Shown: positions 36,438 through 44,417 of the stretch, piece by piece
How positions within the stretch are numbered: the first letter of the stretch is position 1
How the letters are laid out: every line of letters starts with the position of its first letter
Origin: Candidatus Hodarchaeota archaeon
GTDB taxonomy: Archaea > Asgardarchaeota > Heimdallarchaeia > Hodarchaeales > Hodarchaeaceae
NCBI GenBank assembly: GCA_016840285.1
Contig: JAEOSR010000004.1
Coordinates: 1 to 64,000 of the forward strand
DNA: 64,000 bases
Direction: 5' to 3'
The notes under the pieces: generated by a model
What the model saw: only the letters and a program-made list of their open reading frames with translations
The model's database searches: none
What the model was told of the DNA's origin: nothing
Program-made: the position numbers and the translations under genes

Positions 36438-37379
36438 CTACAAACTATTCGTATAGGTTAAAAGAACCGCAATATCTTCAATTTCGTCTTGTAGTTCGGC
36501 TAGATGAATTGCATTCATTGAATAACCAAAGAATAATGTGCTAATTCTTAAGGGAAAATTCTGCCAACCACTTTTGCGACAATCTTTACTAACTTCAATA
36601 AGCAACCGTTTCCAAGCTTGAGGATGGTTAAGACGTGTTGCAGAGGTTAAACTGATTATTTCAAGTCCTTTATCTTTTCCCCTTGTAAGTTTTCTACGAT
36701 ATGGAAGACCTACAGAGACTATCTGATTGTTTTTAAGGATCAGCTTGTTCTGATCATCCTTTAGAAAAGTATTTTCAACGTAGTATTTAGCCTCCTCAAC
36801 ACTAGGGAAAACATCACGCATATAATTATCCGCGTGACATACTTCAATTATTTGGTCAAGATCTTCAGTTGTACCTGATCTACACGTATAAGAAGCAATT
36901 TCATCAGTCATCTCCCAATTGCAAACATCTATTAGATTGAAATCAACGCTATTTACATAAAGATGTTCTTTTTCAATGAATCCTTTCCTCTGAAAAAATG
37001 CAATACGGTCATCTGTTGTAGTTGTATCAAATACGACTTCCCCAGCAAGTACTTGAGGATGAATAGTATCCTTTAACCACGTTAATAGATCATCAAAGAT
37101 TTTTTCTTGAGCTTCGGGAGGACACTCTGGTAAAGCCCAGGGGAAACTTATAATATACGTTCCTGGTCTTGCAGCCCATTTGCTGGTCTGTACATAAGCT
37201 AAAAGTTTATTATTCTCCGTTAAAACATAACGAGCACTCTGAGGGTTTCTTTTTTCACCTTTAAAGCGCATTTTAATCTCCTCTGCATCAGCAGGGAGTC
37301 CTGATACTTCTATATAGATTTTTGCTTGTTGCTCTTCTAATCCCTGATTAGGTTCATAATTTCGATAAATTAAGTTCAC
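36438..37379 (-). CDS. tandem GNAT acetyltransferase (copy 1)
   Basis: A 313-residue paralogue of the protein at 32182-33120. YRNYEPNQGLEEQQAKIY aligns with YQYYKPDQGLEDLQAKIY in the copy. I choose GTG 37379 because it aligns with the start of the paralogue; the in-frame TTG at 37388 lies too close to the GGAG. It is the first gene of the minus-strand cluster and divergent from the regulator at 37586. Confidence 0.75.
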   Translation of the reverse strand: MNLIYRNYEPNQGLEEQQAKIYIEVSGLPADAEEIKMRFKGEKRNPQSARYVLTENNKLLAYVQTSKWAARPGTYIISFPWALPECPPEAQEKIFDDLLTWLKDTIHPQVLAGEVVFDTTTTDDRIAFFQRKGFIEKEHLYVNSVDFNLIDVCNWEMTDEIASYTCRSGTTEDLDQIIEVCHADNYMRDVFPSVEEAKYYVENTFLKDDQNKLILKNNQIVSVGLPYRRKLTRGKDKGLEIISLTSATRLNHPQAWKRLLIEVSKDCRKSGWQNFPLRISTLFFGYSMNAIHLAELQDEIEDIAVLLTYTNSL

Positions 37380-37585
37380 TACCAGCAATTCTCCTTCACT
37401 TGTTTGATTGTGGTTTCTCCGCGGTTAGTGACATTAATTAACTAGCACTGTCAATGATTGTAATAACATTTATTAGATTTACTATTATGGCTAACATTTA
37501 ACTGATATCATATTTCCCTCTAAGTCGAAGAAAATTCATTAAATCATCAGTCATAGACCCGTTTCTTTTCCATGGGTGTCTTAGA

Positions 37586-38281
37586 ATGAAGGACGGAAAT
37601 AATTCGAGCAAAAAATCCTCAGAATATTGTTTTTACATAACGTATAAACCCCAAAATGTGAAATTTGTGTCAAAAAAGGAATTAGATCTAATCAAAGAAC
37701 ATTATCTGATTATTTCCGCTTTACGAAATACTCTAATGAGTGTAAAAGATATTCACAATCTCTTTCACGATCAAAATACTGGAGACTATACTTATACATT
37801 AAAAACTATCTACCGACATTTAGAAAAATTAGAAGACGCAGGGATAGTAACAGCTGCTGGTTATCGGGAAAAAAAGGGAACACGATCATGTGAAAAAGTA
37901 TACTGTAGAACAGCGAAAATTTTTTACCCCGAAATTGAAGAAGAGGATCTAGAGTGGTGGGAATTAGAAAATGGTGAACGCTATGCCCAAATATTTAGAG
38001 TCACATTAGCTGAGCTATTACAAACATCAGAACCAGACAAACAATCGTTTAATAAATTATTCAAACAATTAAACATGTTGCAAACCAAAACAAAAATAGA
38101 TTTATTCGAAAAAGCAGGAAATAAAGCAGAATTAGCGGACTTTCTTAGTCAAATTGATATCGATAAATTGAATTCTATTGCTGATTTAGCAAGTATCCTT
38201 AAAGTTCTTTTACAAGACCCAGATTTGTTAACTCAAATGCAAAGCCTCTTGAACGTTAGAGAGTCGAAAAATAGTATTTGA
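37586..38281 (+). CDS. winged-helix transcriptional regulator
   Basis: A 231-residue regulator. Residues 25-100 form a winged helix: TYTLKTIYRHLEKLEDAGIV then AAGYREKKGTRSCEKVY as the wing. Residues 140-231 are helical and likely mediate dimerisation or effector sensing. It is divergent from the GNAT-LLM cluster with about 200 bp between, so it probably controls it. It could also have controlled the downstream antiporter, which is now broken. Confidence 0.8.
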   Translation: MKDGNNSSKKSSEYCFYITYKPQNVKFVSKKELDLIKEHYLIISALRNTLMSVKDIHNLFHDQNTGDYTYTLKTIYRHLEKLEDAGIVTAAGYREKKGTRSCEKVYCRTAKIFYPEIEEEDLEWWELENGERYAQIFRVTLAELLQTSEPDKQSFNKLFKQLNMLQTKTKIDLFEKAGNKAELADFLSQIDIDKLNSIADLASILKVLLQDPDLLTQMQSLLNVRESKNSI

Positions 38282-38292
38282 GGAAATTTCCA

Positions 38293-39063
38293 ATGTCAGA
38301 AACTGATGTCACCTTTGCTTTATTTATAATAATTGTCGCAGGAGTTTTAGCAGGACGATTTGCGGAAAGAAACAACTTTCCAAGGACAATTCCATTGATT
38401 TTTACTGGCATCTTTCTCGCAGCTATCAACACACTCACGCAGGAACCATTATAAGTTGTAGAGGACATACATGAAATAACATTATTTATTGTAGAAATCG
38501 CGCTAATCGTGATATTATTCAAAGAAGGCATGCATCTAAATATTCGGGAAGTGAGACAGTATTTTGGGACAATTTTGTCTATAGCTACTGTTGGAGTAGT
38601 AATTAAAACATTCATAATCGGAATCATTGCCACCGTAATTTTTTCCTTGATGACTCTATTCATTTCGCCTCCTCCCCCAGTATCGTTAACTTTAACAACT
38701 GCTCTCCTCCTAGGAGCAATATTTACTCCTACTGACCCCGCAGCTACCTTTTCGATACTTCGTGGAGGAAGAAAACAAGTCAGGAAGATGAATATTGTAG
38801 TCTGCGGATTATTGTTACATCCTACTTTATAAAAAGGGTAAAATGTTATTATCCAGAACATAGAGTTGTTAGCCTTAAAGTGATGAAATTTATTGAAAAG
38901 ACTGATTTCAACAGGCCAAGTAAGAAGACCCACCATTCTACTCATTCAATCAATGGATGAGGAACGACTTTTATATCGAATAATTTCATCAGGCGTCCCT
39001 CTTCGGGTACAAAATTTAATTTTTGAAGCAATTGAAGAATTTGGACAAAACCGATCAATCTAA
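38293..39063 (+). pseudogene. decayed CPA1-type Na+/H+ antiporter
   Basis: The frame from ATG 38293 encodes membrane helices, an in-frame TAA (38452-38454), then ELALIV-like helix pieces and the antiporter signature GAIFTPTDPAATFSILRGG, then TAA (38830-38832). The same frame then carries stops and an internal loss, and resumes as GQVRRPTILLIQS and SSGVPLRVQNLIFEAIEEF to TAA 39061-39063, which looks like the C-terminal cytosolic tail. The middle of a ~450-residue protein (about half) is missing. It is clearly broken. It lies 11 bases after the regulator, which may once have controlled it. Confidence 0.75.
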
Positions 39064-39410
39064 GATGAAGTATTTATTATGTATTTATATATTAATTACA
39101 TGACTGAACAACATCAACACCATCTCCCCTCTCCTGCCCCTACGCTTCGCGACTAGTCAACGTATTTATAAAGTGATTGCCTGTTCAGACAATATCCTTA
39201 TAAATCCGCGCGCCAATTTGGTCATTGGACAGCTTAGTCCTTTATTATGTCACCGCTTTCCCGTATGGGTGAGAAACAGCTATTATGTTGATTCTTTCGC
39301 ATCTCGGACAATCTTTCACTCAGGGGATTAAGCTGTTCATTCTCTGCCTTTCATCTCTTGATGATGGAAGGCGATAATCTCGTTTCAAGTTGTTTAGGAA
39401 GAATAGTAAA
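39064..39410. other. TATA element and structured leader upstream of the sulfur operon
   Basis: A TATA-like CTTATAAAT lies near 39197-39205 and predicts a start about 25 bases downstream, giving a leader of about 180 nt before tusA. The leader holds hairpins: GGAC-6-GTCC (39227-39240), CACC...GGTG with an internal CCC-GTAT-GGG option (39251-39271), and a 10-bp stem with a 3-nt bulge (39346-39372). It is GC-richer than its surroundings. A regulatory RNA is possible. Confidence 0.4.
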
Positions 39411-39647
39411 ATGGCTGAAGTACATCAAACATTAGATGCACGGAACTTATCTTGTCCTATGCCTGTTTTAAAGTCTAAAAAGGCATTGAAAGCCTTGGAA
39501 CTTAACCAAGTGTTAGAAATTTTAGCTACTGATCCTGGGAGTATGGCGGACATTCCAGCCTGGACTCGTACCACGGGTCAGGAACTCATTTCCGCGGAAG
39601 AGCGCGGTCCCAAAGATTATCGTTTTCTTGTTAAAAGACTAAATTAA
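39411..39647 (+). CDS. tusA: TusA-family sulfur carrier (first)
   Basis: A 78-residue cytosolic sulfur carrier with persulfide-forming Cys15 in the CPMP motif. I place the start at ATG 39411; an in-frame TTG at 39390 lacks support, and AGGAA lies ten bases before the ATG. It is first gene of the operon tusA-dsrE2-dsrE-tusA-SQR-like-regulator. Sulfur relay from TusA to DsrE is the known direction in the family. Confidence 0.92.
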   Translation: MAEVHQTLDARNLSCPMPVLKSKKALKALELNQVLEILATDPGSMADIPAWTRTTGQELISAEERGPKDYRFLVKRLN

Positions 39648-39665
39648 AAGTAGAATGGTGATATT

Positions 39666-40175
39666 ATGACTGAATCTATATCTGAAAGTATTACTCCTCC
39701 AAGTGAAGATAAGCCCAAACGCATGGCAATTATTGCTTCTGCTGGTACGCTTGATGCTGCTTACCCCCCAGTTATTCTCGCTTCTACCGCAGCAGCAATG
39801 GACATGGAAGTTGCTATTTTCTTTACTTTTTATGGATTGAATTTAATCCACAAGAAGAAAAGTAAGAAACTCAAAGTGAGTCCTATTGCTAATCCAGCAG
39901 CACCAATGCCCGTCCCCAATATTGTTGGTATGATCCCAGGTATGACTGGCATGGCAACCTGGATGATGAATCGCTGGATGAAAAAGGCGAATGTTGCCAA
40001 ATTTTTAGAATTACGCGATGCGTGTTTAGAGTCTGACGTTCGTATGATCGGTTGTCAGATGACTATGGACGTAATGGGGATTAAAGAAGAGGATATTATC
40101 GATGGCTGCGAACTTGGTGGCGCTGCTTCGTTCTTAGAGTTTGCCAAAGACGCTGACATTACCTTATTCATGTAA
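39666..40175 (+). CDS. DsrE2-family sulfurtransferase
   Basis: A 169-residue member of the DsrE/F/H family, DsrE2 type (the membrane-associated or large form). A conserved Cys130 sits in RMIGCQMTMDVMG. A hydrophobic stretch, PNIVGMIPGMTGMATWMMNR, recalls the membrane-contact insert of DsrE2. It would receive or pass persulfide sulfur between the flanking TusA proteins. It is 18 bp after tusA. Confidence 0.9.
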   Translation: MTESISESITPPSEDKPKRMAIIASAGTLDAAYPPVILASTAAAMDMEVAIFFTFYGLNLIHKKKSKKLKVSPIANPAAPMPVPNIVGMIPGMTGMATWMMNRWMKKANVAKFLELRDACLESDVRMIGCQMTMDVMGIKEEDIIDGCELGGAASFLEFAKDADITLFM

Positions 40176-40210
40176 ATCTCTCCTTTTCTTTTATTCATGG
40201 AGGAACTGAT

Positions 40211-40621
40211 ATGTCCAAATTGGTATTAATATGTGATTCTGGAGCAACTGAGAAACTTCAAACAGTTGCATTGGTCGCCTCTGGTGCGATCACAAGTGAT
40301 TACGAAGTGTTCATCTTCTTCATGCATGATGCAGTTTATGCCTTGAAAAAAGATGCTCCACCTGAACCTGAGGTTACTAGTGTGTTTCCAGAAGTATCGA
40401 ATAAGATTAATCAAGCACGACAAGAGGGAAAGCTCGTCCACTGGAAGGAACTGCTAGAGGATCTCAAGGATCTGGGTGAGCTTCGAATTGTTGCTTGTGT
40501 GCAAATCACTGAAATTTTAGGGTTGGAGAAAGATGACCTCTTACCTTTTGTGGATGATGTTGCTGGTGTAAATACCTTAGCAGAGGAAGCCATGAAAGCT
40601 GATCAAGTTATTACATTTTAA
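40211..40621 (+). CDS. DsrE-family sulfurtransferase
   Basis: A 136-residue DsrE/F-like protein. Cys96 in IVACVQITEILG is the likely persulfide site. A second Cys8 lies in VLICDSG near the N-terminus. It sits between dsrE2 and the second tusA; a good GGAGG-like site (ATGGAGGAACTG) precedes ATG 40211. Forms related to TusD or DsrE make hexameric carriers; which oligomer forms here is not known. Confidence 0.9.
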   Translation: MSKLVLICDSGATEKLQTVALVASGAITSDYEVFIFFMHDAVYALKKDAPPEPEVTSVFPEVSNKINQARQEGKLVHWKELLEDLKDLGELRIVACVQITEILGLEKDDLLPFVDDVAGVNTLAEEAMKADQVITF

Positions 40622-40635
40622 AGGTGAAAATGAAT

Positions 40636-40878
40636 ATGAATCAAGAAATTATTGCTGATCAAGTAATTGATGCTCGTGGAAGTTATTGTCCTGGCCCCTT
40701 GATGGAATTAATCAAAACTATCAAGAGAGGCGAAGTAGGCAGAATCTACGAGGTATGGAGTAAAGATGCTGGTTCCATTCGGGATATTCCTAAATGGGTG
40801 GCCAAAGCAAAACACGATATGGTTGGTGTTTTTGAAGAAAATGGCCATACTCGCTTTGTTGTCAAAAAAGTAAGGTAG
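40636..40878 (+). CDS. TusA-family sulfur carrier (second)
   Basis: An 80-residue TusA-like carrier with Cys18 in SYCPGP. AGGTGA at 40622-40627 supports ATG 40636 (eight-base spacing); two earlier in-frame starts (40624 GTG, 40630 ATG) overlap the SD. It lies between a DsrE gene and the SQR-like flavoprotein. Confidence 0.9.
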   Translation: MNQEIIADQVIDARGSYCPGPLMELIKTIKRGEVGRIYEVWSKDAGSIRDIPKWVAKAKHDMVGVFEENGHTRFVVKKVR

Positions 40879-40910
40879 AATGTTATTGTTGTAGTACAGG
40901 AGATTTTTCT

Positions 40911-42065
40911 ATGAGTTCTAATGAAAAGAAACCCCATATTGTCATTCTCGGTGGTGGTACTGGTGGTGTCATCGTTGCTAATCTTTTGGGACGAAAAACC
41001 AAAAAAATAGCTGATATCACTCTCGTATCAAAGAACGAGAATGTTTTTTATGAACCAGACTTAATTTACCGTTTATTCGATAAAAAAGAAACAAAAAAAC
41101 AATATAGACCCCTCCGTAAAGTTGTTAACAAAAACGTTTCAATTCTTACAGAGGAAATTGTGCATTTAGACCCCCAAAAACAAGTAGTGCAGTTTGAAAG
41201 TGGCAATGACATTTCCTATGACTGGTTAGTTATTGCTACGGGTGCACAGTATGATTATGAGAGTGTTCCAGGCTACGCAAGTGAAGCACATCACTTTTAC
41301 AATGAAGAAGCAACTCTTAAGTTGCGTGATGCCTTAGCAAATTTTGAAGGTGGGAATATAGTAACTGGTGTCGCTGATTTACCTTACAAATGTCCTATTG
41401 CCCCTATTGAAGTCACATTCATGCTATATCACTATTTCAAGCGCCGAAAAATGCTCGAGCAGGTCAATATCCATTACTTAAGTCCTCTTGGAGGAGCTTT
41501 TTCAATCGAGCAAGCTTCTGAAAAATTCGAGAAGCAATTTGAGAAGAAAGATATTAAACTTCATGAATTCTTCAACACAGAGGAAATATTTCCAGAGAAA
41601 AAAGTAGTAAGTTCCTTAGAAGGTGAGGAAATCAATTATGATCTGTTAATTCTTGTTCCTCCACACAAAGGCGCAACCTACATTGATGATCTGAAATTGG
41701 CAAATGAGCAAGGTTGGATCATTGTTGACAAAGAACGGATGCAATCCGAAGCTTATCCAAATATTTTTGCTGTGGGTGACACTACTGAGTTACCAATATC
41801 GAAAGCTGGTTCTACTGCCCACTATCAAGCAAAAGTTGCCTCTAAAAACATTCTGAGGTTGATTAAAGAGGGTAAGCTAAATGCTAAATATAACGGGCAC
41901 GCTCAGTGCTTTGTGATGATGGGATTATCCTCAGCCATGGTGTTAGATTTCACGTACACCCGACCTCCTCTTCGTTTAGGATACATTCCAAACAGATTAT
42001 TTTACTACATCAAAAAATATTTCAGTCGTTTCTATTTCCGTGGAGTTCTCAGTGGTAGAGTTTAA
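40911..42065 (+). CDS. SQR-like FAD oxidoreductase
   Basis: A 384-residue pyridine nucleotide-disulfide-fold flavoprotein resembling sulfide:quinone oxidoreductase. FAD motif GGGTGG (14-19); Cys161 (YKCPIAP) and Cys333 (AQCFVMMG) match two of the three SQR redox cysteines; the second FAD motif is NIFAVGDTTEL. The C-terminal KKYFSRFYF is amphipathic and could bind membrane. It may oxidise sulfide to persulfide and hand it to TusA/DsrE. Some relatives are soluble persulfide or CoA-disulfide reductases, so quinone use is not certain. Confidence 0.82.
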   Translation: MSSNEKKPHIVILGGGTGGVIVANLLGRKTKKIADITLVSKNENVFYEPDLIYRLFDKKETKKQYRPLRKVVNKNVSILTEEIVHLDPQKQVVQFESGNDISYDWLVIATGAQYDYESVPGYASEAHHFYNEEATLKLRDALANFEGGNIVTGVADLPYKCPIAPIEVTFMLYHYFKRRKMLEQVNIHYLSPLGGAFSIEQASEKFEKQFEKKDIKLHEFFNTEEIFPEKKVVSSLEGEEINYDLLILVPPHKGATYIDDLKLANEQGWIIVDKERMQSEAYPNIFAVGDTTELPISKAGSTAHYQAKVASKNILRLIKEGKLNAKYNGHAQCFVMMGLSSAMVLDFTYTRPPLRLGYIPNRLFYYIKKYFSRFYFRGVLSGRV

Positions 42066-42076
42066 GAAAGCTTGTT

Positions 42077-42661
42077 ATGTCAAATGATGAGGTTAGATTC
42101 TTAATGTTGGATGAAAAAGACAAAGCTATTATTGACTTCTTTCAAAAATATCCTCGAGAATCTTTCACTCAAGCTGCTAAAGCTCTTGGTATGGCTAAAG
42201 GGACAGTAAAGAGACGATATGATAATCTAATTGAAAAGAACCTGATCTCTGAAGGTATTGGATTAAATCTTTCTCAACTGAAATTTAGTCATGCTTTATC
42301 TTTCATCGAAATCACAGATCCTCAAACAGAGAAAGCAATTTTGGATTATTTCTATGATTGTCCCCTCGTCACAGCCATTTTTTCTCTCTCTGGCTTTGAG
42401 TACAATCTTGTAGTTTGTCTTGTTGCTGACACTCGAGAAAAAATTACCACTTTTATTGACACTTTCCCCCTCAGTCATCTCCCAGGAGTTAAACGGAGAA
42501 ATAGCTTTTTTGTCAAAGAGTCAGAAGGTTTTTCAGATAAACCTTTTTGGCTTTTCTTTCCTAATGGTTTTAGTAAGAAAATTTTCAAGCAGCATGACTG
42601 CCAAGATAGCTGTGGCGCCTGTGGGGTTATCGAGCGGATTTCTAACGAAGTAGGGGAATAA
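42077..42661 (+). CDS. winged-helix/Lrp-type regulator with Cys-rich tail
   Basis: A 194-residue regulator. Residues 20-70 form a helix-turn-helix (SFTQAAKALGMAKGTVKRRY); residues 75-150 resemble an Lrp-type RAM effector domain. The tail has His173, Cys175, Cys179 and Cys182 (HDCQDSCGACG), a possible metal or sulfane-sulfur sensing site. It is last in the sulfur operon and may control it by redox or sulfide. It is 11 bp after the SQR-like gene. The tail is an unusual addition to the fold. Confidence 0.8.
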   Translation: MSNDEVRFLMLDEKDKAIIDFFQKYPRESFTQAAKALGMAKGTVKRRYDNLIEKNLISEGIGLNLSQLKFSHALSFIEITDPQTEKAILDYFYDCPLVTAIFSLSGFEYNLVVCLVADTREKITTFIDTFPLSHLPGVKRRNSFFVKESEGFSDKPFWLFFPNGFSKKIFKQHDCQDSCGACGVIERISNEVGE

Positions 42662-42684
42662 TTTCTTCTAAAGAAATCAAGAAG

Positions 42685-43194
42685 TTACTGAATTTTTTGC
42701 TTCCAAGAATGTACAGGACATTTTTCTCTATTTGCCGGTTGACATTCAACATATTCTCCCGTTTTGAAAAAATATTCCAGATGGTCAATCCAACCACCTG
42801 TTTTTTTTGATTTTTTGACGAAATCAATAAAGAGAATTAATTTTTCGATTGTTTCTTCACTCACACTATGTTGGATTTCGCTCGCTTCTTCTACAGCGGT
42901 CTTCTCATTGATATCCAGAATCATGAGAAAATCCTTTAATATCTGATGCTTCAACTGAATTTCTAAAGCGATTGTTTCCCCTTCTTCTGTTAGTGTTACG
43001 CCAGAATACTTTTTATAATTAATAAATCCTCGTTCTTTCATCTTTTGGAACATTTCAGTAACACTTGGTGGACTGACACCTAGAATTTCTACAATATCTT
43101 TAGCTTGGGCAAATTTCTTCCTTTTAGTAACTTGAAAGATTGTCTCAAGATAATCTTCAATTCTCTCTGTTGGTGTGGTTTTTATTTTGCTCAT
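42685..43194 (-). CDS. DtxR/MntR-family metalloregulator
   Basis: A 169-residue Fe/Mn-dependent repressor. Winged helix SVTEMFQKMKERGFINYKKY then GVTLTEEGE; the dimerisation domain with His93-type HQILKDFLMIL, EASEIQHSVSEE and Cys/His residues near the tail (CQPANREKCPVH) follows. It is a two-domain version without FeoA-like SH3. It lies at the convergent junction of the sulfur operons and may regulate the minus-strand operon or itself. The palindrome at 43251 is upstream. Confidence 0.87.
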   Translation of the reverse strand: MSKIKTTPTERIEDYLETIFQVTKRKKFAQAKDIVEILGVSPPSVTEMFQKMKERGFINYKKYSGVTLTEEGETIALEIQLKHQILKDFLMILDINEKTAVEEASEIQHSVSEETIEKLILFIDFVKKSKKTGGWIDHLEYFFKTGEYVECQPANREKCPVHSWKQKIQ

Positions 43195-43250
43195 AAAGAT
43201 CGAGCTCGCGGAATAGTGGAGTATTTTTAATACAAAATAGGAAAGGGTTA

Positions 43251-43280
43251 CCTCTTATAAAAATAAGAGGCTACATGTAG
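43251..43280. promoter_or_regulatory. two adjacent palindromes upstream of the DtxR gene
   Basis: CCTCTTAT-AAAA-ATAAGAGG (43251-43270) has perfect 8-bp arms. The next ten bases CTACATGTAG (43271-43280) are a perfect palindrome too. They lie between the DsrH-like stop (43287) and the DtxR start (43194), both minus strand. They could be the repressor operator or a terminator for the upstream operon. Confidence 0.45.
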
Positions 43281-43286
43281 AGGATA

Positions 43287-43583
43287 TTATAAGTTAATTA
43301 TATTATCGTTCTCAATTGCTAAATCGATTATCTCACTATAATCTAACAACTTCACTTCGGGATGAACATAATTCTTGAGGCCACGTTTTTCTACGTCTTC
43401 TCTTCCTACATAAACCTTCCCCTTCATGATAAATTCTTGAATCAAGATTTCAGTTTTATTTGCATTATAAACTGCATCTTGTAGAAGGCAGATAGACACT
43501 TGATCAGATTCATTGTTATGTTCTTGTGCTAATTCAATTCCAGTTTTGTCTCTACAAGTTAAAAAGAATAAAATTTTCGTCAT
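43287..43583 (-). CDS. DsrH/TusB-like protein
   Basis: A 98-residue small DsrE-superfamily member, TusB/DsrH-like: KILFFLTCRDKTG at the start, ICLLQDAVYNA and VYVGREDVEKRGL typical of TusB. The putative sulfur-handling Cys is in FLTCRDKTG or ICLLQ rather than the standard position, so assignment is by fold. It is last of the minus-strand sulfur operon. Confidence 0.82.
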   Translation of the reverse strand: MTKILFFLTCRDKTGIELAQEHNNESDQVSICLLQDAVYNANKTEILIQEFIMKGKVYVGREDVEKRGLKNYVHPEVKLLDYSEIIDLAIENDNIINL

Positions 43584-43601
43584 GTTTTTTTCAACCTTAC
43601 C

Positions 43602-43943
43602 TTAAAGGGGAATGACTGTAGTTGCCCCTACGATATTTTCAAGCACATCTTTATGACTTTTAACTTCTACTTCATCGATTAAATCATCTTGTGTCAATCC
43701 TCGTTCTTCCAGTGCCTTCTTATCCACCCAGATATCTAATTCGATTTCTTTCAGAAAGTCGATGTGCATCTGATAAACAGTTTTATCTGTTTCTTTCAAA
43801 AAGGTATAGACACCATCATTAATAGCTATCACACGAGGGTCAAAATCCTCGGTGGCCACAGCCATACGTAGTCCTTCAACGGGATAAAGAGTACCATGAG
43901 GAGGTTGTCGTAAAAGTATTACTAGATTCATTTCTTCTGGCAT
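43602..43943 (-). CDS. DsrF/TusC-like protein
   Basis: A 113-residue DsrE-superfamily protein, TusC/DsrF-like (MNLVILLRQPPHGTLYPVEG, IAINDGVYTFL). It has no cysteine at all, as in structural rather than catalytic DsrF-type subunits. The start is ATG 43943 with GGAG nine bases upstream; the longer frame would use TTG 43964. It would form a DsrEFH- or TusBCD-like complex with its neighbours. Confidence 0.82.
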   Translation of the reverse strand: MPEEMNLVILLRQPPHGTLYPVEGLRMAVATEDFDPRVIAINDGVYTFLKETDKTVYQMHIDFLKEIELDIWVDKKALEERGLTQDDLIDEVEVKSHKDVLENIVGATTVIPL

Positions 43944-43957
43944 GATTTTACACTCTC

Positions 43958-44326
43958 CTAACAAATGACTAGGAATTTATCTGTTTCTTTGAGGATATTC
44001 TCCATATCAGGAGTCCCAGCTCTTTTGATTTTTCCTTTGGCATCCTTGCATTTCATACAATTCTTTGCGGTTCCACGGACTAGAAGACATAAGCTACAAA
44101 GTCGAATTAAAGCGCCTTTTTGGACTATTTCTTCAAAACCTCCTTCAACATCAAAGATTCCTTCAATCTTCTTCTGATTTTCTAATACTGAATTTACAGC
44201 ATCCATGTAACAAAAGATTTGCACTTCATATCCTTTATCCAAAGCCGCGTTTGCTAATTCAACAACAGTTTCTGGAGCCTGTGATTGATGGGGCCCAGAA
44301 AAAAATAATATTCCAATTTTAGCCAT
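43958..44326 (-). CDS. DsrE-like protein with extra CxxC/CxxC motif
   Basis: A 122-residue DsrE/TusD-like protein. GILFFSGPHQSQAPET opens the fold. Residues 77-93 read CSLC…NCMKC: a CxxC-X9-CxxC pattern usual for zinc or iron-sulfur binding, not for DsrE. Other DsrE proteins here have a single active Cys. SD GAGGAA supports ATG 44326. It is first of the three DsrE/F/H-like genes after the YeeE gene on the minus strand. Confidence 0.82.
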   Translation of the reverse strand: MAKIGILFFSGPHQSQAPETVVELANAALDKGYEVQIFCYMDAVNSVLENQKKIEGIFDVEGGFEEIVQKGALIRLCSLCLLVRGTAKNCMKCKDAKGKIKRAGTPDMENILKETDKFLVIC

Positions 44327-44417
44327 AATTATTCCTCTATTGAAATTGCTCATTTATTTAATTTCTACTTAAAAAAAAGAAGGGGGAATTATTTTCCCTT
44401 TTTGTTGTAGTTTTTGT

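Noticed and set aside
38256..38945. 229-codon minus-strand ORF opposite the antiporter pseudogene
   Set aside because: The plus strand holds clear antiporter motifs. The minus-strand translation shows no recognisable domain, so I treat it as a shadow.
39100..39156. 18-codon His-rich ORF (MTEQHQHHLPSP…)
   Set aside because: No RBS was seen and no homology is recognisable. It is too short to support as a gene.
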